Notes under the pieces: model-generated
Told to the model about the DNA's origin: nothing
Databases searched by the model: none
The model's input: only the letters and a program-made list of their open reading frames with translations
Made by a program: the position numbers and the translations under genes
In this document: positions 15,200-22,638 of the stretch, one piece after another
Layout: each line of letters opens with the position of its first letter
How positions within the stretch are numbered: position 1 is the first letter of the stretch
Assembly (NCBI GenBank): GCA_964646225.1
Contig: CAZYAD010000001.1
Span: 25,927-89,926, forward strand
DNA: 64,000 bases
From: UBA4644 sp964646225
GTDB taxonomy: Bacteria; Bacillota; Clostridia; Oscillospirales; Butyricicoccaceae
Direction of reading: 5' to 3'

Positions 15200-16642
15200 A
15201 TGAGCGACAATTACACGGATCGCGATAATTCTGTAAATACACCCGATACACCGGTCAACGGCGAGTATCATTACCACACCTCTGAGCTGGAGGAGCGCCG
15301 GTGGCCCCAGGAGCCCCGGCAGGAGGAGCAGCCGGAGCAGCAGGCCACCTTTGGCAGCGGCGACTGGCAGTGGACGCCCGCAGAGCCTCAACCGGAGCGC
15401 AAACCCAAAAAGAAGATCCGCTGGGGCAAGATCGCCCTCGGCACGCTGTGTGTGCTTCTGGCGGCGGCCCTGTGCTTCGGCGCGGGCTATACCGGCGTGC
15501 TGGTAGCCCAGCAGCGGAACACCGTGGTGATCCAGCAGGTCAGCGGCGGCAGCACCGGAAATGACGCGCCTGCGGCTGCGGAGGGCGGCCTGACCTCGGC
15601 GCAGGTGGCCGCCAAGGTGGAGACCTCGGTGGTGGCCATCACCACCGAGCAGATGACCACCAGCAACTACTGGTTCGGTTCCTATGTTACCTCGGGCGCC
15701 GGTTCGGGGGTCATCATCAGCGAGGATGGCTACATTATCACCTGTGCCCATGTGATCGACGGCGCTTCCAAGATCACGGTGGAGCTTTCCGACGGCGAGA
15801 CCGTTCCGGCACAGCTGGCGGGCAGCTACATCAACGGCGATATTGCCGTCATTAAGATCGACAAGACTGGCCTGAACGCTGCCGAGATCGCGGACAGCGA
15901 CCAGGTTTTGCAGGGTGAAACCTGCTACGCCGTGGGCAACCCCGAGGGACGCTTCTCCGGCTCCATTTCCGACGGCATCGTTTCGGCCCTCAACCGCACC
16001 ATCTCCGTGCAGGTAGAGGATTCCTCCGGCAGCAGCCGGGGCAACAGCCTGTATGATATGTTCTACGGCGGTGGCACCGCCACCCGGAGCATCCAGCTGA
16101 ATGTGCTGCAGATGACGGCGGCAGTCTCCCCCGGCAACTCCGGCGGCGCATTGTTCAACGACCGGGGCCAGCTCATCGGCATTGTTTCCGCCAAGAGCTC
16201 TGATACCGACTCCGAGGGTCTGGGCTTCGCCATCCCCAGCAGCCGGGCTATGGAGATTGCCTCCCAGCTCATTTCCAGCGGCACCTATACCCCCGACAGC
16301 AGCGAAAACAGCGGCGACGGCAGCGGCGTCATCGCCACCAGCAACAAGGCCATCCTGGGCATCAAGGTGTCCACCATCACCCAGCAGCAGGCCTATCAGT
16401 ACAACATGGCCCCCGGCATCTATGTGTCGGAGATCACCGTCCAGAGCACCGAGGATGCCGGTCTGGCGGTGGGCGACCGCATCGTCAGCGTGGACGATGT
16501 AATGGTGTCGGTTGCCACCGATGTCACCGGATATCTGGCGGACAAAAATGTGGGGGAGCAGGTGACCCTCAGCGTGGAGCGCAGCGGCAGACTGGTGCGG
16601 GTGACGGTCACGCTGGTGGAAAACACCGACATCGCCGACTGA
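15200..16642 (+). CDS. htrA: HtrA/DegP-like membrane-anchored serine protease with PDZ domain
   Basis: 480 aa. A charged cytoplasmic N-terminus (1-72) precedes one transmembrane helix (about 77-103). The trypsin-like domain lies outside the membrane with triad H184 (ITCAHVIDG), D214 (NGDIAVIKI) and S314 (SPGNSGGALF). A PDZ domain occupies about 370-475 (VGDRIVSVDD). It degrades or refolds misfolded secreted proteins. The start at MSDNYTD was preferred over an ATG 9 nt earlier because GGAAAGG is correctly spaced only for it. Monocistronic. Confidence 0.95.
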   Translation: MSDNYTDRDNSVNTPDTPVNGEYHYHTSELEERRWPQEPRQEEQPEQQATFGSGDWQWTPAEPQPERKPKKKIRWGKIALGTLCVLLAAALCFGAGYTGVLVAQQRNTVVIQQVSGGSTGNDAPAAAEGGLTSAQVAAKVETSVVAITTEQMTTSNYWFGSYVTSGAGSGVIISEDGYIITCAHVIDGASKITVELSDGETVPAQLAGSYINGDIAVIKIDKTGLNAAEIADSDQVLQGETCYAVGNPEGRFSGSISDGIVSALNRTISVQVEDSSGSSRGNSLYDMFYGGGTATRSIQLNVLQMTAAVSPGNSGGALFNDRGQLIGIVSAKSSDTDSEGLGFAIPSSRAMEIASQLISSGTYTPDSSENSGDGSGVIATSNKAILGIKVSTITQQQAYQYNMAPGIYVSEITVQSTEDAGLAVGDRIVSVDDVMVSVATDVTGYLADKNVGEQVTLSVERSGRLVRVTVTLVENTDIAD

Positions 16643-16679
16643 GCGGCTGCGGTAAGAAAAAGCATTTGGAATAAGTTAA

Positions 16680-16702
16680 GCGGCGGGGCTTTGCCCCGCC
16701 GC
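16680..16702. terminator. Bidirectional GC hairpin between htrA and a convergent gene
   Basis: GCGGCGGGGC, loop TTT, GCCCCGCCGC. The minus-strand side runs into TTAACTTATT; the plus side has only a weak T-tract. Confidence 0.55.
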
Positions 16703-16711
16703 CAGCTATCT

Positions 16712-17278
16712 TTACGGCTTCTGTTTGACTTCGGCTCGCGAAAGCTGTGCAAACAGGCGAACGACCACGCAGCAGCCGGCGATCAGCCTTACAACACAGG
16801 CTGCGCTCCGGAGCGTATACAGCCACATGGAGACGTTTCCTCCCAGCAGCCACTCCATTCCTTCCGTTCCCATGAGCGCCGCGCTTGCCGCCGCGTAAAC
16901 CAGACAGCCCGTCTTCAGAGGTGCGTCTTCCGCCGCCGCGCCGTCGCCCAGCGCTCCACGCCGCCGGTACAGCTGCCACGCCACCAGACCCTGCAGCAGA
17001 ACCCCGGCCATGGACAGCACCGCCGGGAACCACGCCCCGTCCGTGCTTATGATCCGGTAGGGGATCGACGCAAGCCCCGCCAGCACCCCCGCATACAGCA
17101 GGAGCCGCCAGCCGCGTCGCTCAGACAGCAGCTCCGGCGCGGACAGCAGCAGCGCATAGCCGATCACCACGGGGAAATCATTGGAAAGAACATTCGGCAC
17201 CCAAAAAAGCGTTTCTGCAAACTGCGGATGGAGCAGCACACCGGCCATGCCGAAAAAGAACCTTGCGTTTTTGTCCAT
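16712..17278 (-). CDS. Predicted polytopic membrane protein, function unknown
   Basis: 188 aa with four or five hydrophobic segments (about 25-45, 53-70, 82-100, 122-140, 155-178). No family is recognised. GGAGG lies upstream of the ATG (MDKNARF). Codon use is GC-rich like the core genome, unlike the AT-rich gene 31 bp upstream on the same strand. Confidence 0.6.
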   Translation of the reverse strand: MDKNARFFFGMAGVLLHPQFAETLFWVPNVLSNDFPVVIGYALLLSAPELLSERRGWRLLLYAGVLAGLASIPYRIISTDGAWFPAVLSMAGVLLQGLVAWQLYRRRGALGDGAAAEDAPLKTGCLVYAAASAALMGTEGMEWLLGGNVSMWLYTLRSAACVVRLIAGCCVVVRLFAQLSRAEVKQKP

Positions 17279-17309
17279 GCACGTTCCGCCTCCTCTGTGT
17301 GCGTTTGGA

Positions 17310-17885
17310 TCAGGCATATTCCCTGTAAATATAAACAGCATTCTCGGCTATTTTGCTAACCGAATTGTAAATCGACTGGCTGACCGTATAGATGTCATAA
17401 ATCGGATCATCGAAGAAAATTTCTGTCGAATTGCTTACATTCGCATTATCAAAGGCGGGATATGCAATTTGATGTTCAACAGTGTAATACCCAGCACCTC
17501 CAATTCGTCCTTGTCGAGACTCAATGAAGTAACACACATAATAAAGAATTTCGGTTCCGGCAGGAACCAGTTCATCGATACCGATCCCCAAGAAAACTCC
17601 CAGCAGAGTGTACTTGCATCCTAATAAAGTTGCCACTGCCTGCAAGGTGCGATTCGTTGTATTATTAACTTGTCCTTGGAACTGGATATCATATTCGCAA
17701 GATTCATAGACAGACACGCGAACCCCGTCGTAGGTGGCAGAACTATAATATTGGTACGAATGCAGCCGGGATCCAAATTCTTCCTCCATCAGTTCTTCCA
17801 AATCTGCATATGTATTTTGAAGACTAGTTGTTGATGCAAAATCGTTCAGATTTCTTATATTGGAAACACTTACAGTCCCCTGCAT
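17310..17885 (-). CDS. AT-rich orphan protein, possibly 5'-truncated secreted protein
   Basis: 191 aa from the first ATG. It is rich in Tyr, Ser, Asn and acidic residues (RLHSYQYYSSATYDGV; ending YIYREYA), like an extracytoplasmic domain, but no signal peptide precedes it. In frame upstream there are only about 8 codons before a TAG, and no Shine-Dalgarno is visible at the ATG. The codon usage is much more AT-rich than neighbours. Either the 5' part was lost or the gene is a foreign acquisition; no family is recognised. Confidence 0.4.
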   Translation of the reverse strand: MQGTVSVSNIRNLNDFASTTSLQNTYADLEELMEEEFGSRLHSYQYYSSATYDGVRVSVYESCEYDIQFQGQVNNTTNRTLQAVATLLGCKYTLLGVFLGIGIDELVPAGTEILYYVCYFIESRQGRIGGAGYYTVEHQIAYPAFDNANVSNSTEIFFDDPIYDIYTVSQSIYNSVSKIAENAVYIYREYA

Positions 17886-18302
17886 CAATGTGTCAGCAAT
17901 GACTTCGCTACAAAACTACCTTTCACATGATTGATTTTATTTTCGCTTTTGTTTGAATAACCTGCAATTATGGATAAGTGTGCTTTTCATTGTGCCGCTA
18001 TGCGGCGGTCATCCGGCCCATGGGACGCACAGCCTTCCTGATTTTTTCCGGGTCGGTGGACGGCGATCCTTTCTTACTAATATAGCATCACATCGTTAAA
18101 TAAATCGCAATCGGTGGTATATACAATATTTTCAGCGAATTTTTGTGCAAAACGGAGAATTGGAAGATTTTGCTTGCGCCCCCAGTCGATTTGTGGTGTT
18201 CTGAATATGTTGGGCAGCCCGCGCGGACTGCCTTTTTCCATATAAAAACTGCCCCGTCGCAGGACGGGGCAGGGCTTCTGGCTGCAAAAAAGGCGAAGGC
18301 AC
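17886..18302. other. 417-bp gap with a possible decayed AT-rich gene end
   Basis: The minus frame reading from about 18205 to a stop at 18077 encodes RTPQIDWGRKQNLPILRF, then AQKFAENIVYTTDCDLFND. This protein-like sequence has AT-rich codons but no start or 5' part. The rest shows nothing gene-like apart from the TetR-gene terminator at 18244-18272. Confidence 0.35.
18244..18272 (-). terminator. Intrinsic terminator of the TetR-family gene
   Basis: CTGCCCCGTC, 4-nt loop, GACGGGGCAG, then TTTTTAT in the transcript. Confidence 0.85.
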
Positions 18303-18983
18303 TTACAACTTGCAGTCGAAATGATTCTCCAGCGTGGTGAAGATCTGAGCAATGACCTGATCGGCGGCGGGCACCAGATCCAGCCCCCGCACAAATTCCA
18401 GCACTTGCTCCAGCTCCTCGCCCTCCACGCGGAAAATGCGCAGAGACGAGGTCAAAAAGCGATCGATCTTCCGCTGCAGCGGGAAGTGGATATCGCAGGG
18501 CTTTGCCATATAGCCCCGCATCAGGCCGCAGGTGCCGATATCGATCTCGTAAAAATCGCTCTCCAGGTACCCGGGGAAGCGGTCGCCGAAGATCTGCATC
18601 AGCTCCTTGGCGGTGTTTTCATAGATGAATTCCATTGTTTCCGGCAGGGTATATGCCTCGGTATAGATCTCCCGCAGTTGCTCATTTCGCTCGGTGATCA
18701 CCAGCTGCAGGGCGGTCTCTGCCGCATACGTATAAACCGGCGTCTTTCCGGCAGGAGAAACCGCGCGGGCGGCACCGAACTGTCCGGCAAAGATCAGCTG
18801 TGCCAGCTCGGTGAGAATACACTCCTTGCTGTGGAAAAAATTCTGTACGCTGCCAATGGCCACGCCGGCCTCGGACGCGATCTCCCGGATGGTCGTGCCC
18901 CGGTATCCCTGCTTCAACAGCAAACGGGCGCTGACGGTCAGGATATGGTTTCGCGTCGGCAGACTTGATTTTCTTGTTGCCAC
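18303..18983 (-). CDS. TetR/AcrR family transcriptional regulator
   Basis: 226 aa. The N-terminal HTH is clear: ILTVSARLLLKQGYRGTTIR, then EIASEAGVAIGSVQNFFHSK (about 13-55). The ligand-binding half (60-226) is not assignable. The start is GTG with GAGAGGG 9 nt upstream. No transporter gene remains next to it; the closest candidates are the wrecked ABC fragments immediately upstream on the same strand. Three ATACC repeats around its -10 suggest autoregulation. Confidence 0.85.
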   Translation of the reverse strand: MATRKSSLPTRNHILTVSARLLLKQGYRGTTIREIASEAGVAIGSVQNFFHSKECILTELAQLIFAGQFGAARAVSPAGKTPVYTYAAETALQLVITERNEQLREIYTEAYTLPETMEFIYENTAKELMQIFGDRFPGYLESDFYEIDIGTCGLMRGYMAKPCDIHFPLQRKIDRFLTSSLRIFRVEGEELEQVLEFVRGLDLVPAADQVIAQIFTTLENHFDCKL

Positions 18984-19006
18984 GATGATACCCTCTCTCT
19001 CGGTTA

Positions 19007-19046
19007 ATACCTATACCAGCATACCGCGAATCCTTCCAAAAAGCAA
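19007..19046 (-). promoter_or_regulatory. TetR-gene promoter overlapped by three ATACC repeats
   Basis: -35 TTGCTT (19041-19046), 17-nt spacer, -10 TATGCT (19018-19023). ATACC repeats on the plus strand at 19007-19011, 19013-19017 and 19021-19025 cover the -10 and start site. Confidence 0.5.
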
Positions 19047-19075
19047 GTATAATTTTCGTTTTTTATGAAATATTT

Positions 19076-19252
19076 TCACAAACGGCGCATTTGACGGAAA
19101 AAGGCCCGGATGGCCACCGCCAGGGCCACCGCCCCATAGCCTGTAATCCAGAGCAACAGAGGCAGCAGATATCCCAGCAGGAACTCCCAGGCCGTCAGCG
19201 AATCCCACATCAGCTCCCGCAGCTTCCATCGGGAAAATGCCAGTAATCTCAT
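19076..19252 (-). pseudogene. Remnant of an ABC-transporter permease (N-terminus joined to C-terminus)
   Basis: 58 codons from an ATG that still has AAAGGAGG 8 nt upstream. The first about 20 residues (MRLLAFSRWKLRELMWDSLT) look like a permease N-terminus. They run straight into a C-terminal-type transmembrane helix (FLLGYLLPLLLWITGYG) and a basic tail. The core of the membrane protein is missing, most simply by internal deletion. Confidence 0.6.
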
Positions 19253-19505
19253 TGCCTGTCCCTCCTTTATGATGGCGATGAAGGCGTCCTCCAGTCGATG
19301 GGTGCCGGTGCGCTCCTTCAGCATCACGCCGATGTGGTCGGCCAGTGCCTCGGCCTCCTCCATGCAGTGGGTCGTCAGCACCACCGTCACCCGGCCCTTC
19401 AGAGCCCGGATGCAGTCCCAAAGCGCACTGTGGGCCAGCACATCCAGCCCCAGGGTGGGCTCATCCAGAAAGAGGAGTTTCGGCTGCCCGATGAGGGCCA
19501 GCAGC
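19253..19505 (-). pseudogene. C-terminal fragment of an ABC-transporter ATPase
   Basis: The frame reads IGQPKLLFLDEPTLGLDVLA (Walker B and D-loop), then VTVVLTTHCMEEAEALADHI (H-loop), and ends in EDAFIAIIKEGQA. Walker A, the Q-loop and the signature motif are absent. It stays in frame with the permease remnant, while its 5' end abuts a TetR fragment in another frame. It is typical of drug-efflux ATPases such as those of the DrrA type. Confidence 0.65.
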
Positions 19506-19596
19506 GGGCGGTGAGGGCATCGACGCCCTCTGTCCGGGTAAACTCCAGCGCAGCCTGCACGATCTCCTCCCGGGTGAATTTGAATTTTGGCGGCAT
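19504..19596 (-). pseudogene. N-terminal fragment of a second TetR-family regulator
   Basis: About 31 codons (MPPKFKFTREEIVQAALEFT, then RTEGVDALTAR) encode helix 1 and the beginning of the HTH before the sequence jumps, out of frame, into the ATPase fragment. Its promoter and operator-like dyad are still present upstream. Confidence 0.65.
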
Positions 19597-19625
19597 GGTA
19601 TACCCTTCTTCTTGAAGAAACATTT

Positions 19626-19674
19626 GTTGCGCAACTCCTGTTTCCTGTTATATGCCATTATTCCTGACTGTCAA
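19626..19674 (-). promoter_or_regulatory. Surviving promoter and dyad of the decayed TetR-ABC cassette
   Basis: -35 TTGACA (19669-19674), 16-nt spacer, -10 TATAAC (19647-19652). A perfect GTTGCGCAAC palindrome (19626-19635) lies just after the start site, as expected for a TetR operator. Confidence 0.6.
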
Positions 19675-19685
19675 GTCCGTGCACG

Positions 19686-19727
19686 AAAAAAGCGTCCCGC
19701 CGGTGAGCTCTCTCACCGGCAGAACGC
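19686..19727 (-). terminator. Intrinsic terminator of the Card1-like operon
   Basis: Sixteen-position stem (19692-19707 with 19712-19727, core GCCGGTGAG/CTCACCGGC, two mismatches), loop of 4, then TTTTTT in the transcript. Confidence 0.8.
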
Positions 19728-19775
19728 CTCAGCGTTTGTCCGGAACCCCGTGCGGCAGCTGCCGTACAGGCTCCG

Positions 19776-20993
19776 TTACAGGCCGCTGTCCAGTAAAAAC
19801 AGCAGCATCCCCTGGGCCAGACCGTCCCGGAGGTCGGATTCATCCACGATCACCATGCCCAGATCCTCCGCCCGCTTGCGCAGACCCACGAACCCGGTGG
19901 AGATTTCCGCCGAGGTGACCATGGCCGCCCGGGCCCGCTGCCCGCCGAATTTGCGGGCATAGACCAGAATTTCGTTCATGTTGTTGGGGTTGGGCAGGCC
20001 GCTTTTGCAGGAGATGAACAGCGGCGTGATGCCGGTGCAGGCGATGATGTCGATCTCGTTGTAGGCGGTGCCCGACGCCTGGCGGCTGGATTCCCCCCAG
20101 CCGATGCGCACCGACAGCCGCACATCGGAAAAGCGACCGCTCTCCTTCAGCAGCAGATAGGTGTACAATTCCAGCCAGACGCCGCTGTCGCACAGGCAGT
20201 GCTTGAGCTCCGGGGTGGGAAAGCGGAAGTGCAGTAGCCCTTCAGCCTGTCCAACCTCTGCCAGCATCCCGGTTTCGGCCAGCCGATGCAGATAGTCCGG
20301 GTCGCCCCGCACCGGGACGCCGTCGGCGGTGCGCAGCTCAATCGGTGTGCGCACTCGCAGCTCGCCCGCACGGGCGGCAGCCATCTGCAAAAAGAGGCAT
20401 TGCTCCTTCCACTTGTGCTGGTCCTCCATTACCAGTGTGCAGAACCGCCGGATGGTGTCGTTCCACGATTCCTCCGGCACCGGGTAGCCGTAGCCTGAAA
20501 GGAAGGCCCCATGCATATTCAGCAGATCCTCCAGTGCCAGCTGGGGAAAGACGAAATCCCGCGCCAGCTGCCTGCACCGGTGGATATTGATCAGTGCGCG
20601 GCTCTGCATATGGATGTGCAGCATGGGGGCATCGTTGCGGAAGGCGAAGGAATAAGCCGCCAGCAGCATGGGCTCCGCCCCGCCGGTGAAGTCAAAAACG
20701 CAGTCCGGATGATCCCGGTAAAGCTCCTCCAGCGCCAGACGGATGCTCTCCAGCTGGCTGTCCTTTGTCTGATAAAACCCGGTTTTCACCTGCGGCAGAC
20801 GGCGCTCCAGCGCCCGCAGGGTATCCTGGATGGTAGGCTCGTGGTTACCGGAGTCGATGAGGAAGATCACCTGTTCCGGCAGAAAGGCAAAGGCACCCAG
20901 CACATTTTCGATGGTATTGTCCGAAAAGAATTCCACCAGCGTGGACACCCGTTCCATCTCCGGGCCGCCCTCGATTGTGTTACGCAGCGTCAT
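19776..20993 (-). CDS. Card1/Can2-like CARF-domain nuclease (DUF1887 family)
   Basis: 405 aa. The N-terminal about 130 residues form a CARF-like Rossmann domain (VIFLIDSGNHEPTIQDTLRA; DFTGGAEPMLLAAYSFA), then a winged-helix-like middle, then a PD-(D/E)xK-type domain near 290-380. The core NEIDIIACTG is followed by PLFISCKSG, giving E313, D315 and K330; the residue two before the lysine is Ser, not Glu/Asp. Characterised Card1/Can2 nucleases are activated by CRISPR cyclic tetra-adenylate, but no cas gene or array is in the window. The ATG overlaps the upstream stop (ATGA). An alternative start is MERVSTLVEFF, 12 codons later. Confidence 0.8.
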   Translation of the reverse strand: MTLRNTIEGGPEMERVSTLVEFFSDNTIENVLGAFAFLPEQVIFLIDSGNHEPTIQDTLRALERRLPQVKTGFYQTKDSQLESIRLALEELYRDHPDCVFDFTGGAEPMLLAAYSFAFRNDAPMLHIHMQSRALINIHRCRQLARDFVFPQLALEDLLNMHGAFLSGYGYPVPEESWNDTIRRFCTLVMEDQHKWKEQCLFLQMAAARAGELRVRTPIELRTADGVPVRGDPDYLHRLAETGMLAEVGQAEGLLHFRFPTPELKHCLCDSGVWLELYTYLLLKESGRFSDVRLSVRIGWGESSRQASGTAYNEIDIIACTGITPLFISCKSGLPNPNNMNEILVYARKFGGQRARAAMVTSAEISTGFVGLRKRAEDLGMVIVDESDLRDGLAQGMLLFLLDSGL

Positions 20994-21457
20994 TCCCGGT
21001 CGTCCGTCTGCTCCTGCCCGTCCTCTCCGTTGGCCGCCTGCTCCTCGGCCAGACGGTTTTCCTCCTCCGCCTGTGCGATGGCCCAGGCCAGATGCTGCTT
21101 GCGATAGCGCGCGAACAGCTCGTGGAAGTCCGCCTTTTCCATGGGCGTCACCTCATACTCCGCCAGCTTGTGCGGATCCACCGCCGCCTGCCAGGTCTCG
21201 ATGAGCACCCGGTTGTTTTCCTTGCTGATCTCCAGATTGCCGTTTTCAAATACCAGCGTTTCCGCCCCGCGGATCAGCACGCAGGGATAGGCGATGACCT
21301 TGCCCAGGTGGATGCCCTCGATCCACAGCAGGAAGGTGCCATCCTCCCGGTGGGTCGCCTGATAAAAGCAGGTGCGGCGGGAATCCCCCAGGAAGAAGGA
21401 GATGAAGCGCTTTTTCTTCTGAACCTCATTCACCAGGGCTTCGGTATAATATTTCAT
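20990..21457 (-). CDS. Uncharacterised partner protein of the Card1-like nuclease
   Basis: 155 aa. No family is recognised. The first 100 residues are mixed alpha/beta (KRFISFFLGDSRRTCFYQAT; GTFLLWIEGIHLGKVIAYPC). Residues 105-155 are helical and end in a Glu/Gln-rich acidic tail (AEEENRLAEEQAANGEDGQE). AAAGGAG lies 9 nt before the ATG. Its stop overlaps the nuclease start by 4 nt, so the two are made together and probably work together. Confidence 0.65.
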   Translation of the reverse strand: MKYYTEALVNEVQKKKRFISFFLGDSRRTCFYQATHREDGTFLLWIEGIHLGKVIAYPCVLIRGAETLVFENGNLEISKENNRVLIETWQAAVDPHKLAEYEVTPMEKADFHELFARYRKQHLAWAIAQAEEENRLAEEQAANGEDGQEQTDDRE

Positions 21458-21501
21458 AAGCTGTGCTCCTTTGCAGTTTCAAGTGTGGTCGTCCTCAAGG
21501 G

Positions 21502-21541
21502 CTGTAAAGACTATTTTACAGGCACGGGCGCAAAAAGTAAA
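21502..21541 (-). promoter_or_regulatory. Promoter of the Card1-like operon with a dyad over the -10
   Basis: -35 TTTACT (21536-21541), 17-nt spacer, -10 TAAAAT (21513-21518) with TG extension. CTGTAAA and TTTACAG (21502-21508, 21515-21521) form an inverted repeat across the -10 and start site, a possible operator. Confidence 0.5.
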
Positions 21542-21618
21542 CCACCAAACAGCGAAATCCAGCATCTTTTTTTTCGCACCCGCATAAGAAAAAAGCACCG
21601 GGGAAGCGGTCAGAAACC

Positions 21619-21644
21619 AAAAAAGGAGAGACCGCAGTCTCTCC
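21619..21644 (-). terminator. Intrinsic terminator of the AbrB-like gene
   Basis: GGAGAGAC, 4-nt loop, GTCTCTCC, then TTTTTT in the transcript. Confidence 0.85.
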
Positions 21645-21674
21645 CTTCCTTTGTGTTCCCGTGTCCTCGGCAGC

Positions 21675-21914
21675 TTACAGAGCCAGCTCCCGGCGGCAGC
21701 TGTCGCAGATGCACTTATCCTTGAACAGCGTGACCTTGCGGTTGTTGCCGCAGAAAACGCAGCTGGATTCATGCTTGCGCAGAATGACGGAGTTGCCCTC
21801 CGTATAGATCTCCAGAGGATCTCCGCAGGCCATGTCCAGCGTTTTGCGCAGCTCGATGGGCAGGGTGATGCGCCCCAGATTATCAATATGTCTTACAATA
21901 CCGGTAGATTTCAT
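21675..21914 (-). CDS. AbrB/SpoVT-family transition-state regulator with C-terminal zinc motif
   Basis: 79 aa. Residues 1-48 form the swapped-hairpin DNA-binding domain (MKSTGIVRHIDNLGRITLPI). The C-terminus has two CxxC pairs (CVFCG and CDSC) that can bind zinc. AbrB proteins repress stationary-phase genes until Spo0A-P accumulates. GGAGG lies 9 nt before the chosen ATG; an ATG three codons earlier would sit on that site. Its promoter has a Spo0A-box sequence upstream. Confidence 0.9.
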   Translation of the reverse strand: MKSTGIVRHIDNLGRITLPIELRKTLDMACGDPLEIYTEGNSVILRKHESSCVFCGNNRKVTLFKDKCICDSCRRELAL

Positions 21915-21947
21915 AGAATACATCCTCCGAATCTCTTGATTAGCTCT

Positions 21948-22004
21948 ATTTTGCCTGTTCCTCCCAAAAAAGTCAACCGTAAAACATACCAACTCTTTTC
22001 GACA
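21948..22004 (-). promoter_or_regulatory. Promoter and Spo0A-box sequence for the AbrB-like gene
   Basis: -35 TTGACT (21971-21976), 17-nt spacer, -10 CAAAAT (21948-21953). TTTTGTCGAAAAG, containing the 0A-box core TGTCGAA, is at 21998-22004, about 22 bp upstream of the -35, in the gap shared with spmA. Confidence 0.6.
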
Positions 22005-22056
22005 AAACCGCTATTTTTTAGTGATTTTGCGTATGTACAAAGGAGGCTTCCGCTGT

Positions 22057-22638
22057 ATGCTTCTCTCCCGTCTGCTGGCACTGCTGGCCGCACTGTCCCT
22101 GCTGGCCGCCATATGCTGCGGCAATGTACCGCAGTTGTCCCTGACCATCCTTTCCGGCGCGGAGGAGGCCGTGCAGCTGATGCTGCGCATCGGCGGGGCG
22201 CTGTGCCTCTGGAGCGGTCTGCTGGAGGTGATGCAGCGCTCCGGGCTGAGCGCGCTGCTGGCCCGTCTGCTCCGCCCGCTGATCGGGCGACTGTTTGGAG
22301 AGGATGCCCGGGACAGCCAGGCGCAGGAGGCGCTGGCCCAGAATCTTTCTGCCAATCTTCTGGGGCTGGGCTCTGCCGCCACGCCTGCCGGACTGCGGGC
22401 GGCAAAGCGGCTGAAGGAGCTTTCTGACAGGGAAGGGCGGCCGCCCCACGGCGTGTTCCGGCTGATGATCCTCAACACGGCGTCCCTTCAGCTGCTGCCC
22501 ACCACGGTGGCGGCGCTGCGGGCCGGTCTGGGCTGCGAGACGCCCTTTGACATCCTGCCCGCCGTGTGGCTGAGCAGCCTGGGCTCGGTGGCGGCGGGGC
22601 TGCTGGCCGCCCGGCTGCTTCGGGGAGGACGGCTGTGA
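22057..22638 (+). CDS. spmA: Spore maturation protein A
   Basis: 193 aa membrane protein. SpmA and SpmB together are needed for spore core dehydration and heat resistance in Bacillus and Clostridium. A nucleoside-transporter-gate fold is evident (GGALCLWSGLLEVMQRSG; NLLGLGSAATPAGLRA; MILNTASLQLLPTTVAALRA). The start MLLSRL was chosen for AAAGGAGG 9 nt upstream. The stop overlaps the spmB GTG start (GTGA). Confidence 0.93.
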   Translation: MLLSRLLALLAALSLLAAICCGNVPQLSLTILSGAEEAVQLMLRIGGALCLWSGLLEVMQRSGLSALLARLLRPLIGRLFGEDARDSQAQEALAQNLSANLLGLGSAATPAGLRAAKRLKELSDREGRPPHGVFRLMILNTASLQLLPTTVAALRAGLGCETPFDILPAVWLSSLGSVAAGLLAARLLRGGRL

